Shown one piece after another: positions 1 through 5,035 of a stretch of 5,576 bases of DNA (position 1 is its first letter; every line of letters begins with the position of its first letter). The notes below the pieces were generated by a model. It made no database searches and had not been told where the DNA came from. It saw nothing but the letters and a program-made list of their open reading frames with translations. Both the position numbers and the translations under genes were made by a program. The stretch is from Ignavibacteria bacterium (lineage in GTDB: Bacteria; Bacteroidota; Ignavibacteria; Ignavibacteriales; Melioribacteraceae), in assembly GCA_027347545.1 (NCBI GenBank), contig DAIEQT010000396.1:1-5576 (forward strand). The letters run 5' to 3'.

Positions 1-285
1 GACAATTCAAGAATCATGGGTAATTATTTATTGCAGAACATAAAAGATTTACAAAACGAATTCCCGGAATTTGTTTCGCACGCAAGAGGATTAGGACTAA
101 TGTGTTCCTTCGATATGCCTACAGTTGAAATCAGAAAAAAATTCTTAGCTGAACTTTACAACAATAAACTTATCATGCTCGGCTGCGGAACTAGTTCAGT
201 TCGTTTTAGAACGCCGCTTACAGTAACCCAAGACGAAATTGATAAAGGAATTGGAATCATCAAAGAAGTGTTAAATAAAATGTAG
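1..285 (+). CDS. lat: L-lysine 6-transaminase-like class III aminotransferase, C-terminal part
   Basis: Only the C-terminal 94 codons are in the window; the frame is open to base 1 and ends at TAG 283-285. Lat is a PLP enzyme that transfers the epsilon-amino group of lysine to 2-oxoglutarate, giving a semialdehyde that cyclises to piperideine-6-carboxylate. The fragment matches the end of the small C-terminal domain: an ARGLGLMCSFD segment, a CGTSSVRFRTPL segment and the helix TVTQDEIDKGIGIIKEVL. The arginine in the VRFRTPL stretch corresponds to the conserved substrate-carboxylate arginine of class III aminotransferases. Full-length Lat proteins are about 440-450 residues, so roughly four fifths, including the PLP lysine, lies outside. 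The GLGLMCSFD and RFR-PLTVT wording favours Lat over ornithine or acetylornithine aminotransferase, but a related omega-aminotransferase remains possible. It converges with the - strand antitoxin gene, with a 109-nt gap between them. Confidence 0.8.
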   Translation, partial: DNSRIMGNYLLQNIKDLQNEFPEFVSHARGLGLMCSFDMPTVEIRKKFLAELYNNKLIMLGCGTSSVRFRTPLTVTQDEIDKGIGIIKEVLNKM

Positions 286-298
286 ATGAGTTTTCTCG

Positions 299-340
299 TT
301 GTGTTCTTTGTGGTTACACTTTTAACCGCAAAGAACACAA
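299..340. repeat. 18-bp inverted repeat, inner part of dispersed repeat copy 1
   Basis: The left arm 299-316 (TTGTGTTCTTTGTGGTTA) pairs with 323-340 over 18 positions with a single G-T wobble, leaving a 6-nt loop (CACTTT). It lies 13 nt after the lat stop and between two convergent genes, so it could stop or stabilise transcripts from either side. The lat-sense strand is followed by only a short T run (TTTT at 343-346), and the opposite sense has none, so it is a poor classical intrinsic terminator. The arms belong to the same family as the degenerate arms at 1042-1108, which favours a dispersed palindromic repeat. Confidence 0.75.
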
Positions 341-386
341 AGTTTTCACAAAGGTCACAAAGATTTGGAATCAACCTTCTTCCAGC
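299..386 (-). repeat. Dispersed palindromic repeat, copy 1 (downstream of the antitoxin gene)
   Basis: This is the whole copy: the hairpin 299-340, a purine-rich spacer of ACAAAG-type units, and a well-conserved 32-bp end at 355-386. That end matches 1101-1132 at 29 of 32 positions in the same orientation, by direct comparison. Before it, 324-342 matches 1081-1099 at 14 of 19 positions; copy 1 has about 11 extra bases between these blocks. Read on the - strand, the 32-bp end still spells W-K-K-V-D-S-K-S-L-stop, which parallels the real C-terminus of RsmI at copy 2. Here a TAG lies seven codons upstream in that frame and no gene uses it. The copy begins 8 nt after the antitoxin stop. Confidence 0.7.
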
Positions 387-394
387 AGTACAAA

Positions 395-670
395 TTATCG
401 TATGTCTATTTGTAATTTTTTGCCTAAAGCTTCCAAATAACTCTTCAATGTAGAAAGTCTTATATCTTCAGCGTGATTTTCAATTCTTGATATAGCAGAC
501 TTTTTAGTACTCAACTTTTCTGCCAGCTCTTTTTGAGTTACTCCAACCTCTTCTCTCGCTTGACGAAGCAACACGCCTATCTTGAAACTTTCATAACCTT
601 TTTCAAAACTCTTTGCCAACTTTTTACTCTTGCTGTTACGCTTCACGATATATTTTTCTAAATCATCCAT
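395..670 (-). CDS. Xre-family helix-turn-helix antitoxin (HigA-like)
   Basis: The protein has 91 residues. Residues about 33-88 form a Cro/C1-type HTH_3 domain; the core helix-turn-helix is [20 protein letters not shown] at 43-62, followed by IEN and a helix ending LGKKLQIDI. The lysine-rich N-terminal arm of about 30 residues is typical of HigA-type antitoxins coded after a RelE/HigB-like toxin. Such antitoxins bind their toxin and repress the shared promoter. The ATG (668-670) is preceded by a strong GGAG (676-679) with a 5-nt spacer. It overlaps the end of the toxin remnant by 8 nt in an ATGGATGA arrangement, the classic coupled toxin-antitoxin layout. The partner toxin is frameshifted, so this is probably an orphan antitoxin that may still act as a repressor. 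It could alternatively be named a generic transcriptional regulator. Confidence 0.85.
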   Translation of the reverse strand: MDDLEKYIVKRNSKSKKLAKSFEKGYESFKIGVLLRQAREEVGVTQKELAEKLSTKKSAISRIENHAEDIRLSTLKSYLEALGKKLQIDIR

Positions 671-997
671 TTTTGCTCCCTTCTAAAAAATCTTTTTTTC
701 TGCTTTCTGCTAATTCAATTTCTGTTTTAGGTGTCTTTTGAGTTTTCTTTCTAAATCCGTTTGTTAAAACAACAAAATTAGCTTTATGCCAAAACCCTAA
801 TAGCCGGAATTCATTACTTCCCAAATATCATTTGTGTTTTCTAATTTCTTAAAGTACTCTGCCGGAACTCTGTCTAACTCTTTGATTAAACGTAAAACCC
901 ACAAAACCTTTTCAGCATGCTTATCAGATAGTTCTTCAAGAAACTCTTCTACGGGAACTTTATTATTTACGGTTTTATAGAATATTATATCTCTCAC
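663..997 (-). pseudogene. HigB/RelE-type toxin (Gp49-like), broken by a small frameshifting deletion
   Basis: Translation from GTG 995-997 gives MRDIIFYKTVNNKVPVEEFL, then AEKVLWVLRLIKELDRVP, EYFKKL and DIWEV. These are the hallmarks of the phage-derived Gp49-like/HigB toxins, ribosome-dependent mRNA interferases. After Val61 (codon 815-817) the reading shifts into MNSGY and stops at 797-799. A different frame from base 815 down to the TGA at 663-665 encodes the rest of the family: [20 protein letters not shown], then [10 protein letters not shown] and [15 protein letters not shown]. The two halves abut. Family members carry a short strand of roughly six residues between the W-E-V and N-x-F-R motifs, and it is missing here. 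The simplest reading is a deletion of 3n+1 bases, about 19 nt. An intact gene would encode about 117 residues. The toxin is therefore probably inactive: the C-terminal half with the family's catalytic region is not translated in phase. The remnant end overlaps the antitoxin start by 8 nt. Confidence 0.88.
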
Positions 998-1006
998 GCC
1001 AGCTAA

Positions 1007-1024
1007 GTTAACCTATTTGTTAAC
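1007..1024 (-). promoter_or_regulatory. Paired GTTAAC sites, candidate HigA operator
   Basis: Two copies of the perfect 6-bp palindrome GTTAAC lie at 1007-1012 and 1019-1024. They are 12 bp apart start to start, and the nearer one ends 9 nt before the toxin GTG. Antitoxins of this family usually repress their own promoter through paired or palindromic sites at this position. I cannot identify a confident core promoter here. A TTACTTTG stretch just upstream resembles the TAnnTTTG element but has no well-spaced TTG. The assignment is inferred from position and symmetry only. Confidence 0.35.
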
Positions 1025-1041
1025 CAAAGTAAATAATGGGA

Positions 1042-1132
1042 CTTTGTGTTTACTTACTTTCTCTGTGTAGTTAAATTTTAAACCGCAGAAGACGCAGAGA
1101 TCACAAAGATTCGGAATCAGCTTTCTTCCAGC
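1042..1132 (-). repeat. Dispersed palindromic repeat, copy 2 (overlaps the rsmI 3' end)
   Basis: This copy has nested, partly decayed inverted arms. CTTTGTG 1042-1048 pairs perfectly with CACAAAG 1102-1108, and CTCTGTGT 1061-1068 pairs with 1092-1099 with one G-T wobble. The centre is AT-rich (GTTAAATTTTAAAC at 1070-1083). The 32-bp block 1101-1132 matches copy 1 (355-386) at 29 of 32 positions. In the rsmI direction no T-run follows the hairpin, so it is not a standard terminator. The block lies inside the rsmI reading frame and supplies the last nine codons and the TGA. Confidence 0.7.
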
Positions 1133-1802
1133 TTGGCGGTGCGATTATAACTACAAACTCCCCTTTTGTATTTCTCTTTTCAAAATCTGTCAATATTTCT
1201 TCTGCTGTTCCGCGCCAGGTTTCTTCAAACTTTTTTGTTAGTTCTCTACCAACAACAATTTGCCTTTGCGGCATGTACTCACTTAATTCTTCCAACAACT
1301 TTTCAATTCTGTAAGTTGATTCGTAAAGTACAATCGTTCTTTCCTCTTCTGCTAACTGCTGAAGTTTCTTTTGTCTTCCTTTTTTCTGAGGAAGGAACCC
1401 CTCGAACGCGAATGCATCGGTAGGCAAGCCGCTAATACTCAAAGCCATAATAGCTGCATTAACACCGGGAATTCCAACGACCTCAATTCCCTTTTCAATA
1501 GCAAAGTTTACTAAGCGAACTCCCGGATCAGAAATACATGGAGTTCCGGCATCAGAAACAAGCGCAGCGCTTTCATTCGCTGAAATTCTTTCTACAACTC
1601 TTTCCAACGATTTGCTTTCATTGTGAGCATTAATTACAGCAAGCGGTTTGCTGATATCAAAATGATGAAGTAGAATAGAAGTTACGCGAGTGTCTTCGCA
1701 AATAATAAAGTCAACGGATTTTAAAGCCTCAACAGCACGGAAGGTTATATCTCCGAGATTTCCAATTGGTGTTGCAACAACAAAAAGCTTTCCGTGTGTC
1801 AT
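1101..1802 (-). CDS. rsmI: 16S rRNA (cytidine(1402)-2'-O)-methyltransferase
   Basis: RsmI is a SAM-dependent tetrapyrrole-methylase-fold enzyme that 2'-O-methylates C1402 in the 16S rRNA decoding centre. The family motifs are present in order: VVATPIGNLGDIT (8-20), EDTRVT (36-41), LVSDAGTPCISDPG (81-94), the SAM-loop segment GIPGVNAAIMALS (110-122), SGLPTDAFAFEGFLP (124-138), VLYES (158-162) and RELTKKFEE (186-194). The 233-residue length is a short form: Escherichia coli RsmI is about 286 residues with an extra C-terminal region. The catalytic domain ends near EFVVII (215-220). The final residues, WKKADSESL, are encoded by a dispersed repeat that recurs 0.75 kb away, so the tail is probably acquired. 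The ATG lies 14 nt after the hicA stop and has only a weak Shine-Dalgarno, suggesting read-through or coupling from hicBA. Confidence 0.95.
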   Translation of the reverse strand: MTHGKLFVVATPIGNLGDITFRAVEALKSVDFIICEDTRVTSILLHHFDISKPLAVINAHNESKSLERVVERISANESAALVSDAGTPCISDPGVRLVNFAIEKGIEVVGIPGVNAAIMALSISGLPTDAFAFEGFLPQKKGRQKKLQQLAEEERTIVLYESTYRIEKLLEELSEYMPQRQIVVGRELTKKFEETWRGTAEEILTDFEKRNTKGEFVVIIAPPSWKKADSESL

Positions 1803-1816
1803 CAGTTATTCATTCT

Positions 1817-1996
1817 TTAACATTTTTCAATAACGAGTTTGATTTCCTTTACTATCTTGGGGTGAAGTTCTTTACCGGTATGGTGCGGGATGACCATCCT
1901 AATATTATCTTTCTTATAAATTCTATGACTTCCTTTCTGGCGATCAATAATAAATCCGGCTTTAAGCAATAAGCTTTCAGCTTCCTTTGCTGTCAT
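1817..1996 (-). CDS. hicA: HicA-family toxin (small mRNA interferase)
   Basis: This short gene of 59 codons begins ATG 1994-1996 and ends TAA 1817-1819. The protein starts MTAKEAESLLLKAGF and continues with DRQKGSHRIYKK, a strand RMVIPHH and the helix ELHPKIVKEI. This is the complete HicA double-stranded-RNA-binding-like fold. His24 in the GSHRIY motif corresponds to the conserved catalytic histidine of HicA ribonucleases. HicA cleaves mRNA and is held inactive by HicB. The start is 2 nt after the hicB stop (TGA-TT-ATG) and there is no good Shine-Dalgarno, so translation is probably coupled to hicB; this would keep antitoxin in excess. No in-frame upstream start exists in the nearby sequence. 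Both the length and the antitoxin-first order occur in the family. No damage is visible. Confidence 0.9.
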   Translation of the reverse strand: MTAKEAESLLLKAGFIIDRQKGSHRIYKKDNIRMVIPHHTGKELHPKIVKEIKLVIEKC

Positions 1997-1998
1997 AA

Positions 1999-2226
1999 TC
2001 AGATCGCTTTGAGCGGTTGTATATTCAATGGAGCAATAAAAAAAGATTTTGCTTGTAAAGAAGATTTTTCTTGTTCATCCATACTTTCAATATATAGCTC
2101 AGCTGCTTCACGAATATTCTGCAAAGCTTCTTCAAAACTTTCACCTTGGCTGAAACAACCTTTTAGCTCCGGAACATAAGCGTAATAACCATTCTCATCT
2201 TTTTCTATGATTGCATTTAGCTGCAT
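1999..2226 (-). CDS. hicB: HicB-family antitoxin, short form without a visible DNA-binding domain
   Basis: The protein has 75 residues. The N-terminal 50 match the HicB RNase H-like fold: AIIEKDENGYYAYVPELKGC (5-24), then SQGESFEEALQNIREAAELY (26-45). It binds and neutralises HicA. Many HicB proteins carry a C-terminal ribbon-helix-helix or HTH domain of 40 or more residues. Here only about 25 residues follow the core, too few for such a domain, so any repression of the operon would need another DNA-binding mode or a different protein. The ATG (2224-2226) has a strong Shine-Dalgarno AAAGGAG (2233-2239) with a 6-nt spacer. hicA follows after 2 nt and rsmI 14 nt after hicA, which suggests a hicB-hicA-rsmI transcript. 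Confidence 0.9.
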   Translation of the reverse strand: MQLNAIIEKDENGYYAYVPELKGCFSQGESFEEALQNIREAAELYIESMDEQEKSSLQAKSFFIAPLNIQPLKAI

Positions 2227-2248
2227 TGTTCTCTCCTTTCGTTCGTAA

Positions 2249-2279
2249 TAAAACTAACTAAACAGTTAGTTATTGGCAA
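2249..2279 (-). promoter_or_regulatory. Candidate Bacteroidota-type promoter for hicBA(-rsmI)
   Basis: On the - strand, TTG (2277-2279) is followed after 20 bases by TAGTTTTA (2249-2256), which matches seven of eight positions of the TAnnTTTG element used by Bacteroidota-type primary sigma factors. Transcription would start a few bases further on, giving a short leader that carries the hicB Shine-Dalgarno. A sigma70-style reading (TTGCCA with a poor -10) fits less well. The call depends on the inferred lineage. Confidence 0.35.
2252..2271. promoter_or_regulatory. Perfect 8-bp palindrome between apt and hicB (operator or weak terminator)
   Basis: AACTAACT (2252-2259) and AGTTAGTT (2264-2271) are exact inverted repeats with a 4-nt centre. 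They lie 13 nt beyond the apt stop and 25 nt upstream of the hicB ATG, on top of the candidate hicBA promoter. Two uses are plausible: an autoregulatory operator for the toxin-antitoxin operon, or a terminator for apt. The stem has only two G/C pairs per arm, and the following sequence on the apt strand is TTATTACG, so termination would be weak. Operator use seems more likely. Confidence 0.45.
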
Positions 2280-2284
2280 TCCGT

Positions 2285-2806
2285 TTATTCAGCATCATAA
2301 TGAATTAATGAATGAACTTCATAATTCTTTAACTTTTCTTTGCCTTTCAGAAAATCAAGCTCGATGATGAATGAAATTTGCACAACTTCTCCGCCAAGCT
2401 GTTCAATCAATTTTACTGCGGCTTCCATTGTTCCACCAGTTGCAAGTAAATCATCATGTAATAAAACTTTATCACCCGGCACAATTGCGTCTTTGTGAAT
2501 TTCGATTTTGTCGGTTCCATATTCTAATTCATAAGTAGCAGAGATTGTTTCTGCCGGAAGTTTCTTCGGCTTTCTGATTGGAACGAAACCAGCGTTAAGT
2601 TTCTGTGCAAGCGCTCCGCCTAAAATAAATCCACGGGATTCTATTCCGGCAACTTTTGTAATGCCTTTGCCTTTCGCCAAATCATAGAGAGCGTTAATTG
2701 TGGAATTCAGTCCGGCAGAATCTTTCAAAAGTGTTGTAATATCTTTGAAGATAATTCCTTCTTTAGGAAAATTCGGCACATCACGGATCAGCTTCTCTAG
2801 TTCCAT
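2285..2806 (-). CDS. apt: Adenine phosphoribosyltransferase
   Basis: Apt makes AMP from adenine and PRPP in cytosolic purine salvage. The 173-residue protein aligns along the usual 170-180 residue family length. It has DVPNFPKEGIIFKDIT near the N-terminus (9-24), IESRGF (55-60), the flexible-loop segment RKPKKLPAETIS (78-89), EYGTDKIEIH (95-104) and the PRPP-binding signature VLLHDDLLATGGT (114-126). I chose the ATG at 2804-2806 because GGAG (2813-2816) sits 6 nt before it and homologues begin just ahead of the L-I-R-D-V-P segment. Starting at 2860 would add 18 unrelated residues lying inside dus. The dus stop TAA is one base upstream of this start, so the two are probably translationally coupled. 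Signature His117 replaces the more common Val but leaves the acidic pair intact. Confidence 0.95.
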   Translation of the reverse strand: MELEKLIRDVPNFPKEGIIFKDITTLLKDSAGLNSTINALYDLAKGKGITKVAGIESRGFILGGALAQKLNAGFVPIRKPKKLPAETISATYELEYGTDKIEIHKDAIVPGDKVLLHDDLLATGGTMEAAVKLIEQLGGEVVQISFIIELDFLKGKEKLKNYEVHSLIHYDAE

Positions 2807-2807
2807 C

Positions 2808-3809
2808 TTAATCTCCATTGACTGCATTTGGTAAATGTTCGTAGTTATGTAACTCTTCAAGATACTTAAAAAGAATTTCTTCTATCGGCGCATATTCCAA
2901 TTGCTGATAAAGATGCTGACGAACTTCTTTGGAACCGTGCAAGCCTTTCAAATAGCCGGCGTAATATTTTCTGAAAGGAATTATTGCACCGCGAACATCT
3001 CTTATTTCCAAAGAATATTTTAGATGCTTAAGCGCTGTAGCAATTCTTTCTTCCGGCGTAACTTGATGAACAGCTTCGCCATTCAACAATTGTTTTGCTT
3101 CTCTAAAAATCCACGGATGATCAATTGCGCCGCGAGCAATCATTACAGCATCTGCATTCGTTTCATTAAATGCACGCTTAACATCTTCCGCTGTAAATAT
3201 TCCACCGTTAAGTGCAACCGGAATTTTTACAACTTCTTTCACTTTTGGAATCCAGCTCCAGTCCGCATCACCGCTATGACCTTGAGTTCTTGTTCGACAA
3301 TGAACAGTTAGCTCTGCGGCTCCGGCATCTTCAATTCGTTTAGCTACATCTAAAATATTTATTGAGTTCGCATCCCAGCCAATTCTAGTCTTAACAGTAA
3401 CCGGAAGTTGAACTGCTTTTACAATCGCTTCAACCATTGATTGCAAATAACAAACATCTTTAAGCAGTCCGGCGCCGGCGCCTCTTCCGGCAATTTTCTT
3501 TACCCAGCATCCCGCATTAATATCAATCATCTCCGGATTTCTTGTCTCTGCAATTTTTGCGGCTTCAATCATTGGTTCTAAATTTCCACCATAGATTTGA
3601 ATTCCAACCGGGCGCTCTTCGTCGGTAATCTCTAGTTTCTTTTCAGTTTTTTTATTCGAACGAATTAGTCCATCGGAATTAACAAACTCTGTATAAACAA
3701 CATCGGCGCCAAATTCTTTGCATAATTTTCTATAAGCAATATCAGTTACATCTTCCATTGGTGCAAGAAGAAGCGCTTTATCAATATTTACTTTTCCAAC
3801 TTTAAACAC
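2808..3809 (-). CDS. dusB: tRNA-dihydrouridine synthase, DusB-like
   Basis: This FMN-dependent enzyme reduces specific uridines in tRNA to dihydrouridine. The 333-residue protein has the full TIM-barrel family pattern: LLAPMEDVTDIAYRKLC (14-30), GIQIYG (69-74), DINAGCWVKK (96-105) with the catalytic cysteine at 101, VKTRIGWD (139-146), HCRTRTQGHSGDADW (170-184), NGGI (201-204) and ARGAIDHPWIF (225-235). A helical C-terminal domain follows. Overall wording and length fit DusB best (E. coli DusB is 321 residues). The residue after the catalytic Cys is Trp instead of the usual Pro. The start codon is GTG (3807-3809), overlapping the end of the MFS gene by 8 nt. The first in-frame ATG is inside the conserved APMEDVTD motif and is too late to be the start. 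apt follows at once. Confidence 0.94.
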   Translation of the reverse strand: MFKVGKVNIDKALLLAPMEDVTDIAYRKLCKEFGADVVYTEFVNSDGLIRSNKKTEKKLEITDEERPVGIQIYGGNLEPMIEAAKIAETRNPEMIDINAGCWVKKIAGRGAGAGLLKDVCYLQSMVEAIVKAVQLPVTVKTRIGWDANSINILDVAKRIEDAGAAELTVHCRTRTQGHSGDADWSWIPKVKEVVKIPVALNGGIFTAEDVKRAFNETNADAVMIARGAIDHPWIFREAKQLLNGEAVHQVTPEERIATALKHLKYSLEIRDVRGAIIPFRKYYAGYLKGLHGSKEVRQHLYQQLEYAPIEEILFKYLEELHNYEHLPNAVNGD

Positions 3810-4995
3810 TTAGTCCAGCTTTCAATTTTTCGGGATTTAGTTTGAAGTAAGCAACAATTAAAATTATTAGAGTGAAAAAACCACCGGTTAAAAATGGAAA
3901 TTGATAACCCAGATAGTGAAATGAGAATCCGCCCCACAACGGACCAAGTACACGAGCAAATGCTGATATAGATTGATTAACACCAAGTATAGCGCCTTGC
4001 TGATCTTCGGGTGAATACTTTGAAATCATTGCTGGAATTATTGGCTGCAATATTCCGGTTCCAATGGCAACAAGTGAAATAACAATTGCTTCGCCGAGGA
4101 AGTTGCCACCGTACGGAATTAATCCTAATCCAAAAACTGTAAATACTAATCCTATAAGTACGCTGGTTCTATCCGCAAATTTCTTTGTCATCATTCTGAT
4201 AAAACCCGCTTGAATAATTACACCGACAACACCGGAAATACCAAACAACATTCCGTTTTGCTGATCGCTAAAATGAAATACTTTGTAACCAAGCAAAGCA
4301 TAGGTACCGTAAATATTTGCAAAAGAAAATATTATGAAGAAAAATATTACAACCAAGAAGCCAACCGGCGAATGAAGAATTACTTTTTTCGTGAACGCGA
4401 AATCGAAAATGCGGAATTGAAATTTTCCATCGCTCTTTTTTTCTTTTAATGATTCGGGCAATTTAAGGAATGCGAATACAAGCGCAAGAAATGAAAATCC
4501 CGCCGCACCATATCCAGCAACCGAATAACTGTACTTTGAAAGCAGTGCGCCAATTACGGGACCAAAAATAAAACCTAGCCCGAACGCAGCGCCAATTAAT
4601 CCCATTCCTTTAGAGCGCTCTTCTTTTGTCGTGATATCAGCTATATAGGCTTGAGCCGCGCCAATATTGCTTCCGCCAAGTCCGGCAAGTAGTCTTGAAA
4701 CGAACAACAGCGTGAAATTGTGTGAGAAAGCAAAAAGCAAATATGCGAGTACAGTAACCGATTGAGTGGCAAGTATTACAGGCCTTCTTCCGATTCTATC
4801 AGAAAGCCTTCCGTAAACTGGATTAAAAATAAATTGCATTAAAGAAAAAACCGCAATAATTGCTCCAATTCCAAAATCGGAAATACCAAGTTCCTTACTT
4901 GCAAAAGTTGGAAGAATTGGAATCAAGATTCCAAAGCCCATTAGATCTATAAAAATTGTTACGAAGATTACCGACAGTGAAGCTTTGTTTTTCAT
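3802..4995 (-). CDS. MFS transporter, TetA/drug:H+ antiporter type, 12 TM segments
   Basis: This 397-residue inner-membrane protein has two six-helix halves. TM1 contains FIDLMGFGILIPILP (15-29), with the intramembrane Asp17 and the G-I-L-I-P-I-L-P pattern of the TCR/Tet group. The loop between TM2 and TM3 carries motif A, GRLSDRIGRRPVI (62-74). TM4 has the conserved arginine in LLFVSRLLAGLGGSN (96-110). TM5 carries the antiporter motif C, GLGFIFGPVIGA (139-150). A basic central loop (183-205) separates the halves, and the second half has GAILGVNQS and RVLGPLWGG (348-356). These motifs indicate proton-driven export of a small molecule, perhaps a drug; the substrate cannot be read from sequence and tetracycline resistance should not be assumed. 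The ATG has an AAGG about 11 nt upstream. It probably heads, or belongs to, an operon with dus and apt. Confidence 0.9.
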   Translation of the reverse strand: MKNKASLSVIFVTIFIDLMGFGILIPILPTFASKELGISDFGIGAIIAVFSLMQFIFNPVYGRLSDRIGRRPVILATQSVTVLAYLLFAFSHNFTLLFVSRLLAGLGGSNIGAAQAYIADITTKEERSKGMGLIGAAFGLGFIFGPVIGALLSKYSYSVAGYGAAGFSFLALVFAFLKLPESLKEKKSDGKFQFRIFDFAFTKKVILHSPVGFLVVIFFFIIFSFANIYGTYALLGYKVFHFSDQQNGMLFGISGVVGVIIQAGFIRMMTKKFADRTSVLIGLVFTVFGLGLIPYGGNFLGEAIVISLVAIGTGILQPIIPAMISKYSPEDQQGAILGVNQSISAFARVLGPLWGGFSFHYLGYQFPFLTGGFFTLIILIVAYFKLNPEKLKAGLSV

Positions 4996-5035
4996 TAATA
5001 GAATAGCCTTTCGAATTCCGGTGTAAAAATAAAAA

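Noticed and set aside
156..374. A 72-codon - strand frame between lat and the antitoxin gene
   Set aside because: It is antisense to the lat C-terminus and begins in the dispersed repeat. It has no family similarity I recognise and no convincing ribosome-binding site.
286..394. The lat-antitoxin gap as a small RNA gene
   Set aside because: The strong hairpin is fully explained as an arm pair of a repeat found again at 1042-1132; there is no promoter or conserved RNA fold I can recognise.
1166..1423. An 85-codon + strand frame inside rsmI
   Set aside because: Shadow of the conserved rsmI reading frame; low-complexity Phe/Leu-rich product.
1766..1972. A 68-codon + strand frame across the hicA region
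   Set aside because: It lies antisense to hicA, which has clear HicA motifs, so this is a shadow frame.
2807..2860. An 18-codon N-terminal extension of apt
   Set aside because: The extra residues do not resemble Apt, lie within the end of dus, and the 2806 ATG has a well-placed GGAG.
3024..3311. A 95-codon + strand frame inside dus
   Set aside because: Antisense to a well-conserved gene; Cys/Ser/Phe-rich product typical of a shadow frame.
4210..4449. A 79-codon + strand frame inside the MFS gene
   Set aside because: Antisense shadow of transmembrane codons, with no recognisable domain.
4917..4934. A perfect 8-bp inverted repeat (TTGGAATC-AA-GATTCCAA)
   Set aside because: It falls within codons for the conserved TM1 Ile/Pro motif of the MFS gene, where repeated Ile-Pro-Ile-Leu codons give such symmetry by chance.
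4996..5035. A promoter for the MFS operon
   Set aside because: A TATTTTTA stretch resembles the TAnnTTTG element, but the nearest upstream TTG is only 16 bases away and the region is simply AT-rich. The MFS gene may be co-transcribed with the CapA-like gene.
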